A model generated the notes under the pieces. The model was not told where the DNA came from. It did not search any database and saw nothing but the letters and a program-made list of their open reading frames with translations. DNA of 64,000 nt from Callaeas wilsoni (Eukaryota > Chordata > Aves > Passeriformes > Callaeidae). Location of the stretch: contig VWPU01012724.1 in NCBI GenBank assembly GCA_013398955.1, positions 186,001 to 250,000 of the forward strand. The letters run 5' to 3'. Within the stretch, counting starts at the first letter, position 1; each line of letters begins with the position of its first letter. Shown here piece after piece: positions 53,132 through 64,000 of this stretch. The translations under genes were made by a program, and so were the position numbers.

Positions 53132-56100
53132 TTAAAGATATTTATTGAGCCAGTTGATCATATCCTTTCTTCCTTCCTCAATATAAGGTTTATCTTGAGG
53201 ATTGATATCTTCTCTTTTGCGATGCACAAACCCATGTGTCTGTCCAGGGTAAATTTTAACTTTATAATCAACTTTACAGTTTTGTTTAAGCTTCTGCTCC
53301 AGCAAGGTGACCTGTAAAACAGAACATTCTATGTTGGCTGACTACAAAGTTAACACGTTCGATATTTACAGTCCCAAAATTGTCCTCATTTTTTACTTTT
53401 CTGAAAGACACACATTATTTATCCTTGCCACTGTTTTCTCTTCTACTAATTTTATACCTAAATGCATTTCTGTTACTGCACTTGCTTTGTTTAACTAAGC
53501 TTTTTTGCCCTGTAAAATACCAGCATGTGACTGTATAAAATGTAACAAAAAATTATATGGATTATTATAACAATACCTGTAAAGGTAAAAAAACCTACTG
53601 CTCAGCACCATGAGAAGGCTATCATATAGTGAACACTGTATGAATTGCTGCTGATAGACCTCACATAAAAAAATTGAGGCAAGAGTTTGAATTAATTTGA
53701 AGTTGAGGGAAGAGGGGCAGAGACAAAATCAGCACTTCAAAGTGACTGGAATTTTTGCTAGGAAAGTTAAAGCCAACACCAATCAATAAAAATATGTTTC
53801 ACTTTGATCCCCTTAGCAGATAATCATCTTTCTCCAATCATTCTCCACTCAGGCTTCACAGAAAGGCTGTTGACAGAGTGACAGAATGGAGAAGCTCTGC
53901 AGGACAGTGGGAAAAGGAAAAGGGTAGCCACAGCATCTTTTTAATTCTCCTCCAACAAGTGATTCCATTGGAACTGGCAGGTTTTATGGACCATTGGTAT
54001 AGCTAAAAAGGGTCTCCTGTCTTAAACTTGTCAGAAGTCTTTCTTTGGATTCTTGCTCTTTTCCTAGGAACTGATGAAAATCATCCATATTTTCAAACAG
54101 GAACAGAAAATATTTTTAGTGTCATGGTAAGACTTTTTGATTTGGGGATAAACACCATAAATTTGTGTAGAAGTACTGTAAAAGTTAGTGAAAGAGAAAG
54201 AAAAGTGCAAATTAGTTTTCTACTCTGTGTTCATTAAAAACCAAGTTACAAAACAAGCATGAAAGCATTAAAAATATCTATGATGGGAAACTCACCTGCT
54301 CCAATGGGACGATGCCATCCTTCTCAGCAAAAATGAAGAAAGTAGGATGCAGCAAACTCTGTTTGTCCTCAAAACACCTGATCACTCCTAAGAAAGAAGA
54401 AAACATGAGTACAATGAGTTATGCTACCTAAAGTAGCTAAAACACTACAAAATATATACAGTGAAACTTCAAGACATTTTCATCGTTACAGCTGATCAGT
54501 TTGTAATGGAATTTAACACACTTTGCTTAGAAGTCCTTTTTATTGTGAAATGTTTGCAATGTCATTAAAGATGACATCGGTTGTGTGAAAAAGACCAGAG
54601 ACCAGTTCTGTGCAAAAAAGTCAGAGAAAAGTTGTTACACTTGTCCCATTTTTGTGGTTTGCTTTGAGCAACTGCTTCTGACCACTGTCAGAGACAGGCT
54701 TCTGTGAAATATGGACACTTCAGAACTGCACACCTCTGGTTTGGGAAGGCCATTTTTAAGATATTTGTAAATATTCTACATTCCACATACATGGTTACTA
54801 TTTCAGTGTACATATATTTACACTGATATGATTTCATAACAAATTGACATTGTAATTTTGACTATTCAAATATATTTGAATAAAAGTTACAGTAAAACTA
54901 ACCAGCTGCCACCCTGGCTAGTCTTTTTATTCCTGAGATTATTATAACAGAAAAGTAAAATATTAGCAAGTAAAGCTGTTGAATTGACTCAACTGATCAA
55001 CGTATCAGTGCAGCAAAACAGTCCCAATAATCTTTCTGGAAAAATACCTTCGATTTGCTTTCACCTCTAATTAATATAAGTTGGTCTGGGTTCTGTGGAA
55101 GTACAGAGGTTTATAAGAAAAATATTAAAGGCAGCATAAATGCATTGAGTAATGTGTGACAGTACAGGGTTAAAACAGAGATTTAAATATGGTGCCTATT
55201 AGTAATGAGGGACCACTGTCTAAAAGATATAAAAGATGTGCCCAGAAGCCCTTTTGTCATCACCAGCCAAGAGGAACCTCAGCCACAGTAAGGCCATGGC
55301 ATTTGGCACTATGTTCACAGATTTGATCCTGTTCATGCCACTCTTTAAATACATAGATCTTGCTGGGTACACTTAAATGTAAAAATGTGAGTGTGCAAAA
55401 TCAAATCACTAATAGATTATTTGTAATAAAATCACCTTCTTCCACTAGATGTCACACTGAATTTTGTTACAGTAAAAGCCCTACAGAATTGCTTCCTGCA
55501 CTGGTATTGGGCTCAGACTGTAGCAGGTATTTCAGGCTTACCATAGAGGGACACTCCGGTCTTTAAATGAGGATTTTTCAGCATCAGATGTTGCACTGCT
55601 GCTCCACCCCAGCAAAACCCAACGACACCAATCCTCTTCGCATCACATTGGTCCTTTAGATACTTGAGGACGACATCAACTTCTCTGAGACATGCAAATG
55701 AAAGTGAGTTAAAGCTCTAGCCCTGTTTCTCTGGCCTCCTTGGTGGCTGCTGCTCAGAGACTGGCTGGGCATCAGTCTGCTTCTGGGACACAGTGTGACT
55801 GTCTTTGCATCACTCCTGGTTTTCCTCTTTCCCTTACTTAGCAAATTGTCTTTATCTCAACCTATGAGTTTCCTTGCTTTGTTTCCCTTATTCTCTCCCC
55901 TGTTCCTCTCATGGGAGTGAGTGAATGGTGGCTCAGGTTGTTGGCTGCTGGTTGGGGTCAACCCACAATATTACTTTACTATTATTCATTTCTAAAATAC
56001 AAGACAAACTCCAGGGGAGAAGACAAAGGAGAAAATCAGTCTTCTTAGACCATTGTTACTAGGACATGAGGTGATTTTATGAACAGCAGTCCAATAAATT

Positions 56101-57879
56101 TCACAAATAGCAGTAGTTATCATATAGGCTAACACAAATGAATTTTGAGACACACAGCCAGTCCAGAGCATCCTGTTATCACAAATGTGATTTTTATGTA
56201 AACTATCTCTCACAAGGATGATAAATATTTTATAAAATCGTGGAAGCAAATTTAAAATTGTTTTTTTCTAAATCAGCAGTAACTTTATGCAATCAAGCTA
56301 CGTGTCAGATAAAAATGGGGAAAATACAGAAAAGTGGGAAAGCAGTATGCTTTGAACGAGCTGTGATCTGATGGGGGGAAGAAGAAATGTTCCCTCATTA
56401 CACAGTGTTTGCTGACTGCATTTGCACCCTATCTAAAATCCATGGAAGTTGTGCCTCTCTGAGGGATCAAAGTGGCAGGAGTGAGCTGCATTTTCTAGCC
56501 TTTGCTCGTTCTTTTCTTTTGAGTCATTCATTTCGCTTCTACTCTCTGTACAGGCAAACACTGGGCACTTTTGTTCTTCTAATGTCTACTTTTATCTGTA
56601 AAGCACCACTCACATAACCACGAGCTTGTCCCATGAGCTGCATGAAATTTCTATTTGTGGACATCCAGCTATATTTGACCCACTAATAATTTAGGATCTA
56701 ATTTTACATTTTTACTGAGGCAAAAATTCCTATGAAGTACTGATGTCCCCTAGGTGGACAAGGAACAATGGCTGTACTTGTCTATTTTGCCGGCATCTCG
56801 TGTTTTCAGCCAGTCATCGAAAGATGCCCAGTCATTAGAAGGTTTCCAAGCTTCTTGTCCCACAAAAACATCTGGGCAGATGGCTCTGCAAGAAAAATGA
56901 AAATATTACATGTCCATTAAATAACACCGAAAAAGGATTAAAGGGAAGACCACATGTACTACCCAACAAATTCATTTTGCTGAATACATAGCTCTTCACA
57001 CACATCAAAGCATTATACCAGCAACCCTCAATAATTTTCTATATCTATTAAAAAGACTTAGTATAATTTCCAGTTACATTTTGCCCTGTTAAAATTCATT
57101 ACTTAATTTGATAAATAGTTAACCGTAACTGAAAATCCTTGGTGGTTTCCTACCAAACTTAAAAAAGAAATCCAAAACCAAACCAAAGAAACTAAATTTA
57201 CATGGTACATATATTTAGGCTACAAGGAACACTAAACCAGTAATACAGGAAAGAGGATACTCAATATGCTTTTCACATATTTTGTTTCTCTATTTGGCAC
57301 AAGCTAGTACACTTTCCCTTCATAGAAAGATCTTCAGCTTCTTTGCAATTTTTACCATAACAGCCAAGTTGCACAGAGGGAAGGAGGAAGCAGGGTGCTT
57401 CAGGCTCATGGAAGAAGAAAGATGCTGAATAAGAAAATTTTCTGTTTCCCCTCTCTTCTGTGCCTACATACTAACTCGTTATGGTAGGATGACTCAATTA
57501 TTTTAGACTTCTTTCACTGTTTTACCAGAAAACTCCTTGGAGAAAGGGGTAAAGAAAGACTGTGAAATTATTCGTGTTTGTATGGTTTATATTAAAAAAG
57601 GAAAGTGTTGGTTCAACAAACTCTCTTATTAAAAAGACACTTTGAAAACTGCAGTATTTCTTACGTGTATCCATTAGTTGCTAGCATATCAACCATGTAT
57701 CTGGTGTTTGGGAGTCGCCATCCAAATATATCGTGGATCACAATCACGGCTTTGTCAGTGCTGGCAGGAGGTTTGCAGACATACGCCTGGATGTGCTCAA
57801 CTTGTACCTCCTGCCCATGGCCTCCGTAGTCAAACCTGTCTCCAATGTCACATGGGCAGGGCCTCAATTCATTGGCCAT
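53132..57879 (-). CDS. CMBL: Carboxymethylenebutenolidase homolog (CMBL), complete, 5 coding exons
   Basis: CMBL is a cytosolic alpha/beta hydrolase of the dienelactone hydrolase family; the human enzyme activates ester prodrugs such as olmesartan medoxomil. Coding exons in transcript order are 57879-57665, 56885-56778, 55684-55542, 54387-54296 and 53311-53132. All junctions are GT-AG, phases agree, and the 738 nt give 245 residues, the human length. The catalytic triad is visible: Cys132 in GFCWGG, Asp179 in AEKDG and His212 in GQTHGF. The N-terminus [13 protein letters not shown] and the ending WLNKYL match the family. The ATG at 57879 lies 8 nt inside its exon after acceptor GTTCTTTAG, so at least one noncoding 5' exon exists. 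No truncation or frameshift is seen. Introns carry AT-rich DNA and one LTR fragment. Confidence 0.97.
55700..55972 (-). mobile_element. LTR fragment of avian ERV type inside a CMBL intron
   Basis: The plus strand shows TTGTCTTTATCTCAACCTATGAG, then TATTCTCTCCCCTGTTCC, GGGAGTGAGTGAATGG and GCTGGTTGGGGTCAACCCACAA. Read on the minus strand this is the opening of a common avian ERV LTR (TTGTGGGTTGACCCC...). The outer end near 55972 is clear, while the other boundary toward 55700 is vague. It lies just beyond the splice acceptor of the GFCWGG-encoding exon. The family name is from memory. Confidence 0.55.
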
Positions 57880-57887
57880 GTCTGATA

Positions 57888-60351
57888 CTAAAGAACAAAA
57901 AATATTCAGTGGTGAATACCAAAGCATGCCATACTGAAAACTTCCAAATGATAGCAGTGTCATCGACTATTGAATTTTTTAATCATTACAGTAATAGGAT
58001 GAACATGCTCATTACTGTTTGATCTAAAATGAAGCATTAGTCAATAAGCCCACTGGGTTATTAATATAAATAAGACTCTTGTTAAAGTTTCTTATGTTAT
58101 GAGGTCTTCAGCAGGGACCTGGTACATGCTAGGATTTCCATGCCCTTCAGTAAGTAGAACAATAAAAATAAAGTTATGAGGAAGCAGCAAGGCAACCATC
58201 ACAAATTATTTACATAGCGATGAAGCCAGTCCTTCCACTCTTCATCATGTGTATTTCCTGTCAGGAATGCATAGCTTTCTTTAGCAGACAGTAAAGGCTT
58301 AATACAAGACTTGGCATTTTGAAAGAAAAAAACCAACAACTACTGTGTAGAAAGATATAATTACACATAGATTAAACATTATATTTTCATCCAGGGACTT
58401 AAAATATTACATAACTGAAATTTCAGTGTCAATAAATCCTTTTTCAAAACAGCTTTAGCCTCAGATGTTGCAGACTTTTGAAGAAGGATACTTAAGAAAG
58501 GGGCCAAAAAAAATGTACCAGCAAAAGTCAGAGTATAAAATTGTATTTCTTTGATATTAAATAAAGAATGCATTAAAACTCCAAGATAGGAAAAAAAGAA
58601 AACTGAACATAAAGACCCAAAATCTTTAAGTTGAGCCAAATCTTTTATCAAGAAGCTAAGAGTAGGGTACGGTTAATTTTTTCAACCTATTGCTTAAATG
58701 AAAATAAACAAGTAATTCACAAAGGTCAAAAAGTACCAGTGGACTCTAACACAGCTGTATGTAGCTCCTTGGACTCAAGTTAATGATTTTCTGCCATCAA
58801 GCTTAGGTTAACCAGCTGAGTGAACAGACCTGAAAAACTCTTTGAATATTCACAGAGCATCTACAAATGATTCAAGAACATGGAAAGAATTTAGATAAAG
58901 CTTTGCCTAAGCTCTCTACATATAAATCACATGTACTACCATAGAAAGTTTTCTAGTAAAGAAACAAGGATCTTCAAACTTGGCTGTGTCAAAAATACAG
59001 AGAGAAATAAGACGAAGCAGATTACTGAACTGTCCCCGGACAACTGGGACTTAAAGATTCATGGCACTAAAGGGACAGCTTTAGGAAAGCCAACAAACAA
59101 CTTGGCAGCCAGAAAAATTGGACAGAATTCTAGAGGCCAATATATTCTGGATTTGCAGTTTAAAATTCAGAATATCCCTAGCAGCATTACCAGGGCTAGA
59201 CTGCAGATACCAGGAGATTTCATTTTTGCAGATCAGTTCAGATCAGTTCAAGACAAACTGTCATATTTGAAAGCTGTATTATCTCTGAGCACGCATCTAT
59301 ACTAGTGCTCTACCTTTTCTTTTTAAAATAAGCCACATCCGTAAGTGTCCTTTTTTCCCTACATGTTGTGGTCTCACTTACAGGACTTCTAATTTAAAAT
59401 AAGTTTACCAGAAAAAAATTAATTAAGAAATGAGCATATAAAGCAAAATACAGTGCAAATATATAATAGGAAGAAGTTCATAACTAATTTTCCATTCATA
59501 AACTATTTACTTTTGACTAGACTAAATTAGAAAATATAACAAAACCAGGGATTAAATATTAAAGAAACATATATTTCAGAACTCCAGAAACACAAATACG
59601 ATGCCCTTACCAGTATATCCCTAAAGGCTTTAATTGCAAATGTTTTATATTATCTGATAAAATGCAAAGTAACACACAGAAATGAAATATTAAAAGATGT
59701 AGATATATTCACTGATGAAGAGAGCTCCAGATACAAGACTGTGAGGGATAGCATTGGCTTGTATGGTTTATAAGCCATATCGACTTGAAAGCTCTGTAGC
59801 ATAGGCAAGACACTTCAGTGTTTCTGCATCTGCTGTAGTACATACAAACAGCATCCTTTTCCATTTCTAAGATGCTGTTGAAACATTCCTTAAAAATTAA
59901 TTCCCTCGCTCTTCCATTCATCAAAGCTATTCTTTTAGGAGGTTCTGCAAACCCACAGCCTTGATATACCACCATTTCCACCTACAAGCACTTGACAATT
60001 TTGGGAAGACGAAATGATAACTAATTTTCAGATAATTGAATCTACAGCCAGAAAAATACAGATATTGCTATGTGGTACTATCACCTTCAACACACTCTCC
60101 TGATTGTTCCTTCTCAGAGGTTTTCCCCAGCTCTGGAGGGAAAATGAAAGGTTTCTGAACCATCACCTCAAAATGGAAAAAAAAAAAAAACCCAGAGAGA
60201 AGAAAGTAACCCCCAAGTGCAGCTTGTACTCTGCCTGCAAATAAAGTGAAAGTCTCCCGAACATGCTGAGTCACAGCTCGCAAGCACTTGTTCTACGTTT
60301 CTGGGGAAAAAAAGCCACGAGTTTAAAAAACCCAAGCAAACCTACACCTAC
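57888..60351 (-). other. CMBL: CMBL 5' intron
   Basis: This is the intron between the proposed noncoding exon 1 and the first coding exon. It is AT-rich. Open frames at 58379-58651 and 58931-59305 have no family similarity and are taken as chance. A 10-bp tandem duplication GATCAGTTCA lies at 59231-59250. Confidence 0.6.
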
Positions 60352-60620
60352 CTGTAGCACAGCAAGTGTGCGAGACAGTAGAAGCAGGATGCAGGAGCTC
60401 GGCGTGGATGCTTACGGTTCAATTGGATCCCCAGACAAGGCGCTAACTCACGAAAGGAAAGGGGAGAGCGCAAGGATCCGGTTCCTTTAAAAGAGAGTTA
60501 CATAAGCTACTCCCTTTATCTTGGTGCCTCCCGGAGTGACGAAGGCCACTCTTTTTAAAGCTGTTCATTTCACTCTGAGAGTAGGCGGGGTGTGCTGCCA
60601 TGAGGAGCTGCTGTAGCTGG
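60352..60620 (-). promoter_or_regulatory. CMBL: Proposed CMBL noncoding exon 1 and promoter
   Basis: On the minus strand a good donor, CTACAG followed by GTAGGT, has its last exon base at 60352. The sequence upstream (60360-60600) is locally richer in G+C and CpG than its AT-rich surroundings, without being a strong island. The CMBL coding exon 1 needs an upstream exon, and this is the best candidate within range. The transcription start is probably between 60440 and 60540. Confidence 0.55.
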
Positions 60621-61950
60621 GTACTAATCCTTCTTTTGAACCTACACGAAATGGGATTCAGCCCTGGAGGGCTTTTTCTTTCAGTTTAGAAATCATGTTG
60701 ACTTAGCTGAACAATCCATCTGGAAAAAACCCTCTTTTTTTAAAAAAGGGTGTTTCTTTGTTTTTAAAGGTTGGGGTAGCACCACTTTTAAACACTACAT
60801 TGGCATAGTTAGTTCTTTAGACTATTCATCCATGGGTAAAAGACATATTTAAAGTCATCAGCAGGGTGAGGCGGTAAAAGAGAGACATCATTTTAAAGCT
60901 CTATACAAGACAAAGCTTATATACTACAGGAAAAATATTTTCTCCTTCAGAATGAAAATAAGTAGCATGTAAGAAAGTAATAGCTTTCTAGATTGCTATA
61001 CATCCATGCTATACAGTAAGTGTTTAAAATACAGACTTTTTTATCCTATCACAGGGTGTTTTATACATTTTATTTTCTTTTTCAGTTTAAGCCTCTGGCT
61101 GACCCTTGTATCCTTCCCATTGTCCTGATTTTCTTTTTATGAGATTATTAGGATTATTTCTTAAAGACCTTTACCTAAATATATCAGCAGTCCAAAATTT
61201 CCTATTTCCTCAGAGGTGCATCTATAAAGTAGACTAAATGCCTGCTAGTCTACCACACTTTTGTCTTACAGTTTAGTCCTCATATATAAGCTGTTTGCTC
61301 ATATTCTAAGTAACTTTGTTAGTGCTCTTTGTTTGCAATCCCTAAAATAAAGTTAAGCAAATGAAAAAAAGCCTATCCAAGAATTCCAGAGCAAAGTCAT
61401 AAGGCTCAAAACCCAACCCTGCTGTTTTATGGTATTGGCTCTGCCCACTTGTGTGTTACGAAGTACCGCACACAAGGACATTAGGTACTCCATACCAACT
61501 TTAGAGAACAGCAGTCAAATAAATGAGAGAACAACTGTGAGTTTTCATCATTCCTCGAAAACAAAAGTGGCAGCAATGCTTGCATAACCTTCTCTCCACT
61601 AGAGCTGTTTAAGCACATTTCCACTTTCTTAGTCATGTGGTCCTGGAAAGTATTCTTTATACATAAGACTGTTCCCTTTACCTTAATATTAATGTTAAAC
61701 TTTGGAAAGTAAACCGCTTTTAGTTTGATTTCCAGTTGTTTCATGTTCCTTGATAGGCAGTCCATGCTTAGAAGTCTTAGGAGTTGACTAAGAAGTTGAC
61801 TTAGAACTCAAAACTTAATTCAGCGCATCCATGATCCCTGTATGTGCAGTTGACTGCACTTCACATGCCTTTTTCAAACCTCACATTTCCAGCTCTTAGT
61901 CAGGGACTTATATTTTTGTCATGAAGATTTGGCTGTGCTTATAGTAAGTA
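60621..61950. other. AT-rich intergenic DNA upstream of CMBL, no gene recognised
   Basis: No coding exon or RNA gene is seen. The minus-strand open frame at 61481-61765 has no family similarity and is probably chance. Confidence 0.5.
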
Positions 61951-62060
61951 TAAATATGTGTGTATATATATATGTATATATGTATAGATAGATAGACACA
62001 CACACACATATATATATATAAAATACACATATATATAAAATACACATCTATAAAATAACT
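61951..62060. repeat. Compound microsatellite (TA, TG, GATA, CA)
   Basis: Successive tracts of TGTG, TATATA, TATG, GATAGATAGA, CACACACACA and TATATATATA are followed by two AAAATACACAT repeats. Confidence 0.95.
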
Positions 62061-64000
62061 ATGATAATATGGTTCGGTACCTATCTAGCTATCTACCCTT
62101 TCATTTCACAAAAATACTGCATCTCAGTTTGTTTTATCCCTTTTGCTTAGTCACAGTGTTAGTGTTACAGTTCACATGCCGTTCCAGAATTTATGAATGA
62201 CTGCTGTTCTCTAAATAGATGTCCTGATCGTCCTGTACCACATTAACTAACCTTCTAACGCTAGTGTAACACCATTAATGTGGAGTTATCCAGGTTTGAC
62301 ACTAGGGTAATTAAGGCACAATACACTTCCAGACTTCTGCATTCTTCTCCTGGAAAATATGTGTTATGACAGCTGTATCACCAAGGAAACAGCAGCATTT
62401 ATATGTTACATATAGGTAGTGTCACATGGAAATCAACAGTTAATCAGCAGTTTCAGGCCAGAATTCTCTGAAGACCTCCCTATGGGAAAGATGGAGGGCC
62501 ACTAGCAGGATGTAAAGGAGGAAAACCTTTACAATCCCATTAGGAGAATGTCTTGGGGTGAAATACAGGTCGTTAGTACTGTTGACTATCTTTACATGAG
62601 AGACACCACAATAAACATTTCTCTGACAGTATATTTAATTCAAGAGACTGTCATTAGTAAAATTAAGACTTCCCTAAATTACATTTGCTCCCCATTTAAA
62701 TTACATACACTCTTTATCTGTAGCACTGGAAAGGTGAAAAGGGACATACTGTCATGTTCGGTTTTCTTACAGCTTTAGACGTACCACCACTCAATGAAGA
62801 TATGAGGCAACTGGTTTCAAACTAATGGTGATGAGCCTTTCTCCGTCTTTAATTATGAGGCATAATTAAACCATGAAAGTCACTGTCACAAGGCATGCTA
62901 GAGATCAGCAGTTCAAGCAGCTTGCAAAAGGGTCTGGCAAATCCACAGACTCTTGGTCCACCAGCGGCCATTCGACACAGTGCAGGAGTGACAATATCTA
63001 GCTCAGAAATCCCCTGAAGCACAGGTTGCCAGGAGGTTTAGCAAGGAGGGATATTCCCTGTGAAGCCACTGCTGGCCACAAATGGAGGATGGGTGCTAAA
63101 GGCGGGCGCAGTCCTGACCTGATGTAACATGGAGAATTTTGTCACATCATTGATGGAAAAACGAGGTAACAAGATACACCATGCAAAAACATGGATTGTT
63201 TTTGAAATGTAAGATTTCTTCTTCAGGCAGCAGCCATGGTTATAAGTCTCGCATTAAAATGTCCTGTCTGCAGATTGCATTGCACACTTCAATTTCTATA
63301 CTGATCAATTTAGGAATCAATAGTGTTTCACAGAGCCACAGGTAATCCAAGAAAGTAGTACCCCCTCTGAATAACCTTAGCCACAAATTTTGAAATGAGA
63401 TATGCTCCCTTACATTACCTGCTAAATACACATCTGCCACCAGGCTGCAAGTCCAAAAAAGCTTCATCCCTCTAAATGAGCTTCACCAAACAATGTATTT
63501 GTGTTCCTAAATTTTGGACTTGTGATTTATATGGAACATAGACAAACAAGGGCCATAATACACAGATTAATTAATTTACCATTAGTCTAACTTCCAACAT
63601 TAATAAGAATCTCAAGGAGCTGGAGAATATTTCAAAGCATATTAAAGCGTGACACCCACTTTTGCAGTCAGATTCTAGAAAACTTGTTAAAGGCAGGTCT
63701 CACAATCTGCAAAGACATGGACATAACAAAAGTATTTCCTATATGTGAAATATATGACAGTGCTACATACACTATAACTGAACAAAAAGCCTCTAACAGA
63801 CACGTATGGATGCAGTTTGTCACATCCTACATGGTTTATGGGTTCCTAGAACCAGTAGAAAAGAGTGTCACACAGCAAAGGATAGGTCCATGAGGAGATT
63901 ACTCCAAAACAGCAGTGGAATTTTGATAAAACCTTTTTACTTGGGTTAGTAACTATACTTTTACAAAAGAAAGAGACTTAAAATATATATATATATAGAT
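62061..64000. other. AT-rich intergenic DNA to the end of the window
   Basis: No gene is recognised. A GC-richer patch at about 62.93-63.12 kb could be an old repeat I cannot name. A short (TA)n tract ends the window (63981-63996). By the usual vertebrate order the next gene beyond the window would be MARCHF6, but nothing of it is visible here. Confidence 0.5.

Noticed and set aside
58379..59305. Two open frames in the CMBL 5' intron
   Set aside because: Neither resembles a known family, no convincing splice pairing was seen, and they lie in AT-rich intron sequence.

Overview
The window is vertebrate nuclear DNA, most likely from a bird. It has spliced protein genes with short GT-AG introns, CpG-island promoters, several CR1-type LINE fragments (the main retroposon of birds and other sauropsids) and solo LTRs of avian endogenous-retrovirus type. 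There are no bacterial operons, CRISPR arrays or tRNA/rRNA genes. The gene order ATPSCKMT (minus), CCT5 (plus), CMBL (minus) matches the vertebrate block on human 5p15.2.

Layout. Positions 1-787 hold the 5' end of ATPSCKMT on the minus strand: its first coding exon and part of intron 1. Positions 788-1674 are a GC-rich bidirectional promoter shared with CCT5. CCT5 runs from 1675 to 9534 in 11 coding exons that join to a complete 541-residue chaperonin epsilon subunit. From 9.7 to 26.2 kb there is no gene I can support, only degraded CR1, one perfect hairpin and a purine-skewed block. A three-exon kinase gene of the SBK family (319 aa, closest by eye to SBK2) lies on the minus strand at 26268-28194. 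A splice acceptor just before its ATG implies an upstream noncoding exon, and an otherwise unexplained CpG island at about 35.0-35.3 kb is a candidate for its promoter. From 35.3 to 53.1 kb lies a gene-free, repeat-rich interval with CR1 copies, a (CCCTT)n array joined to a CR1 end, and three solo-LTR-like elements at 49.6-52.1 kb. CMBL occupies 53132-57879 on the minus strand (five coding exons, 245 aa, catalytic Cys-Asp-His present), with a probable noncoding first exon and promoter near 60.35-60.6 kb. From 60.6 kb to the end I see only AT-rich intergenic DNA and microsatellites.

The genes have separate jobs. CCT5 folds actin and tubulin in the cytosol, ATPSCKMT methylates the mitochondrial ATP synthase c-subunit, CMBL is a cytosolic dienelactone hydrolase-family esterase, and the SBK kinase is a poorly understood protein kinase. 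They share a neighbourhood and one promoter, not a pathway. I found no convincing new multi-gene system. The most interesting items are the SBK2-like gene inside the CCT5-CMBL interval with its possible distant CpG-island promoter, an exon-like open frame in ATPSCKMT intron 1, and several precise small DNA structures.
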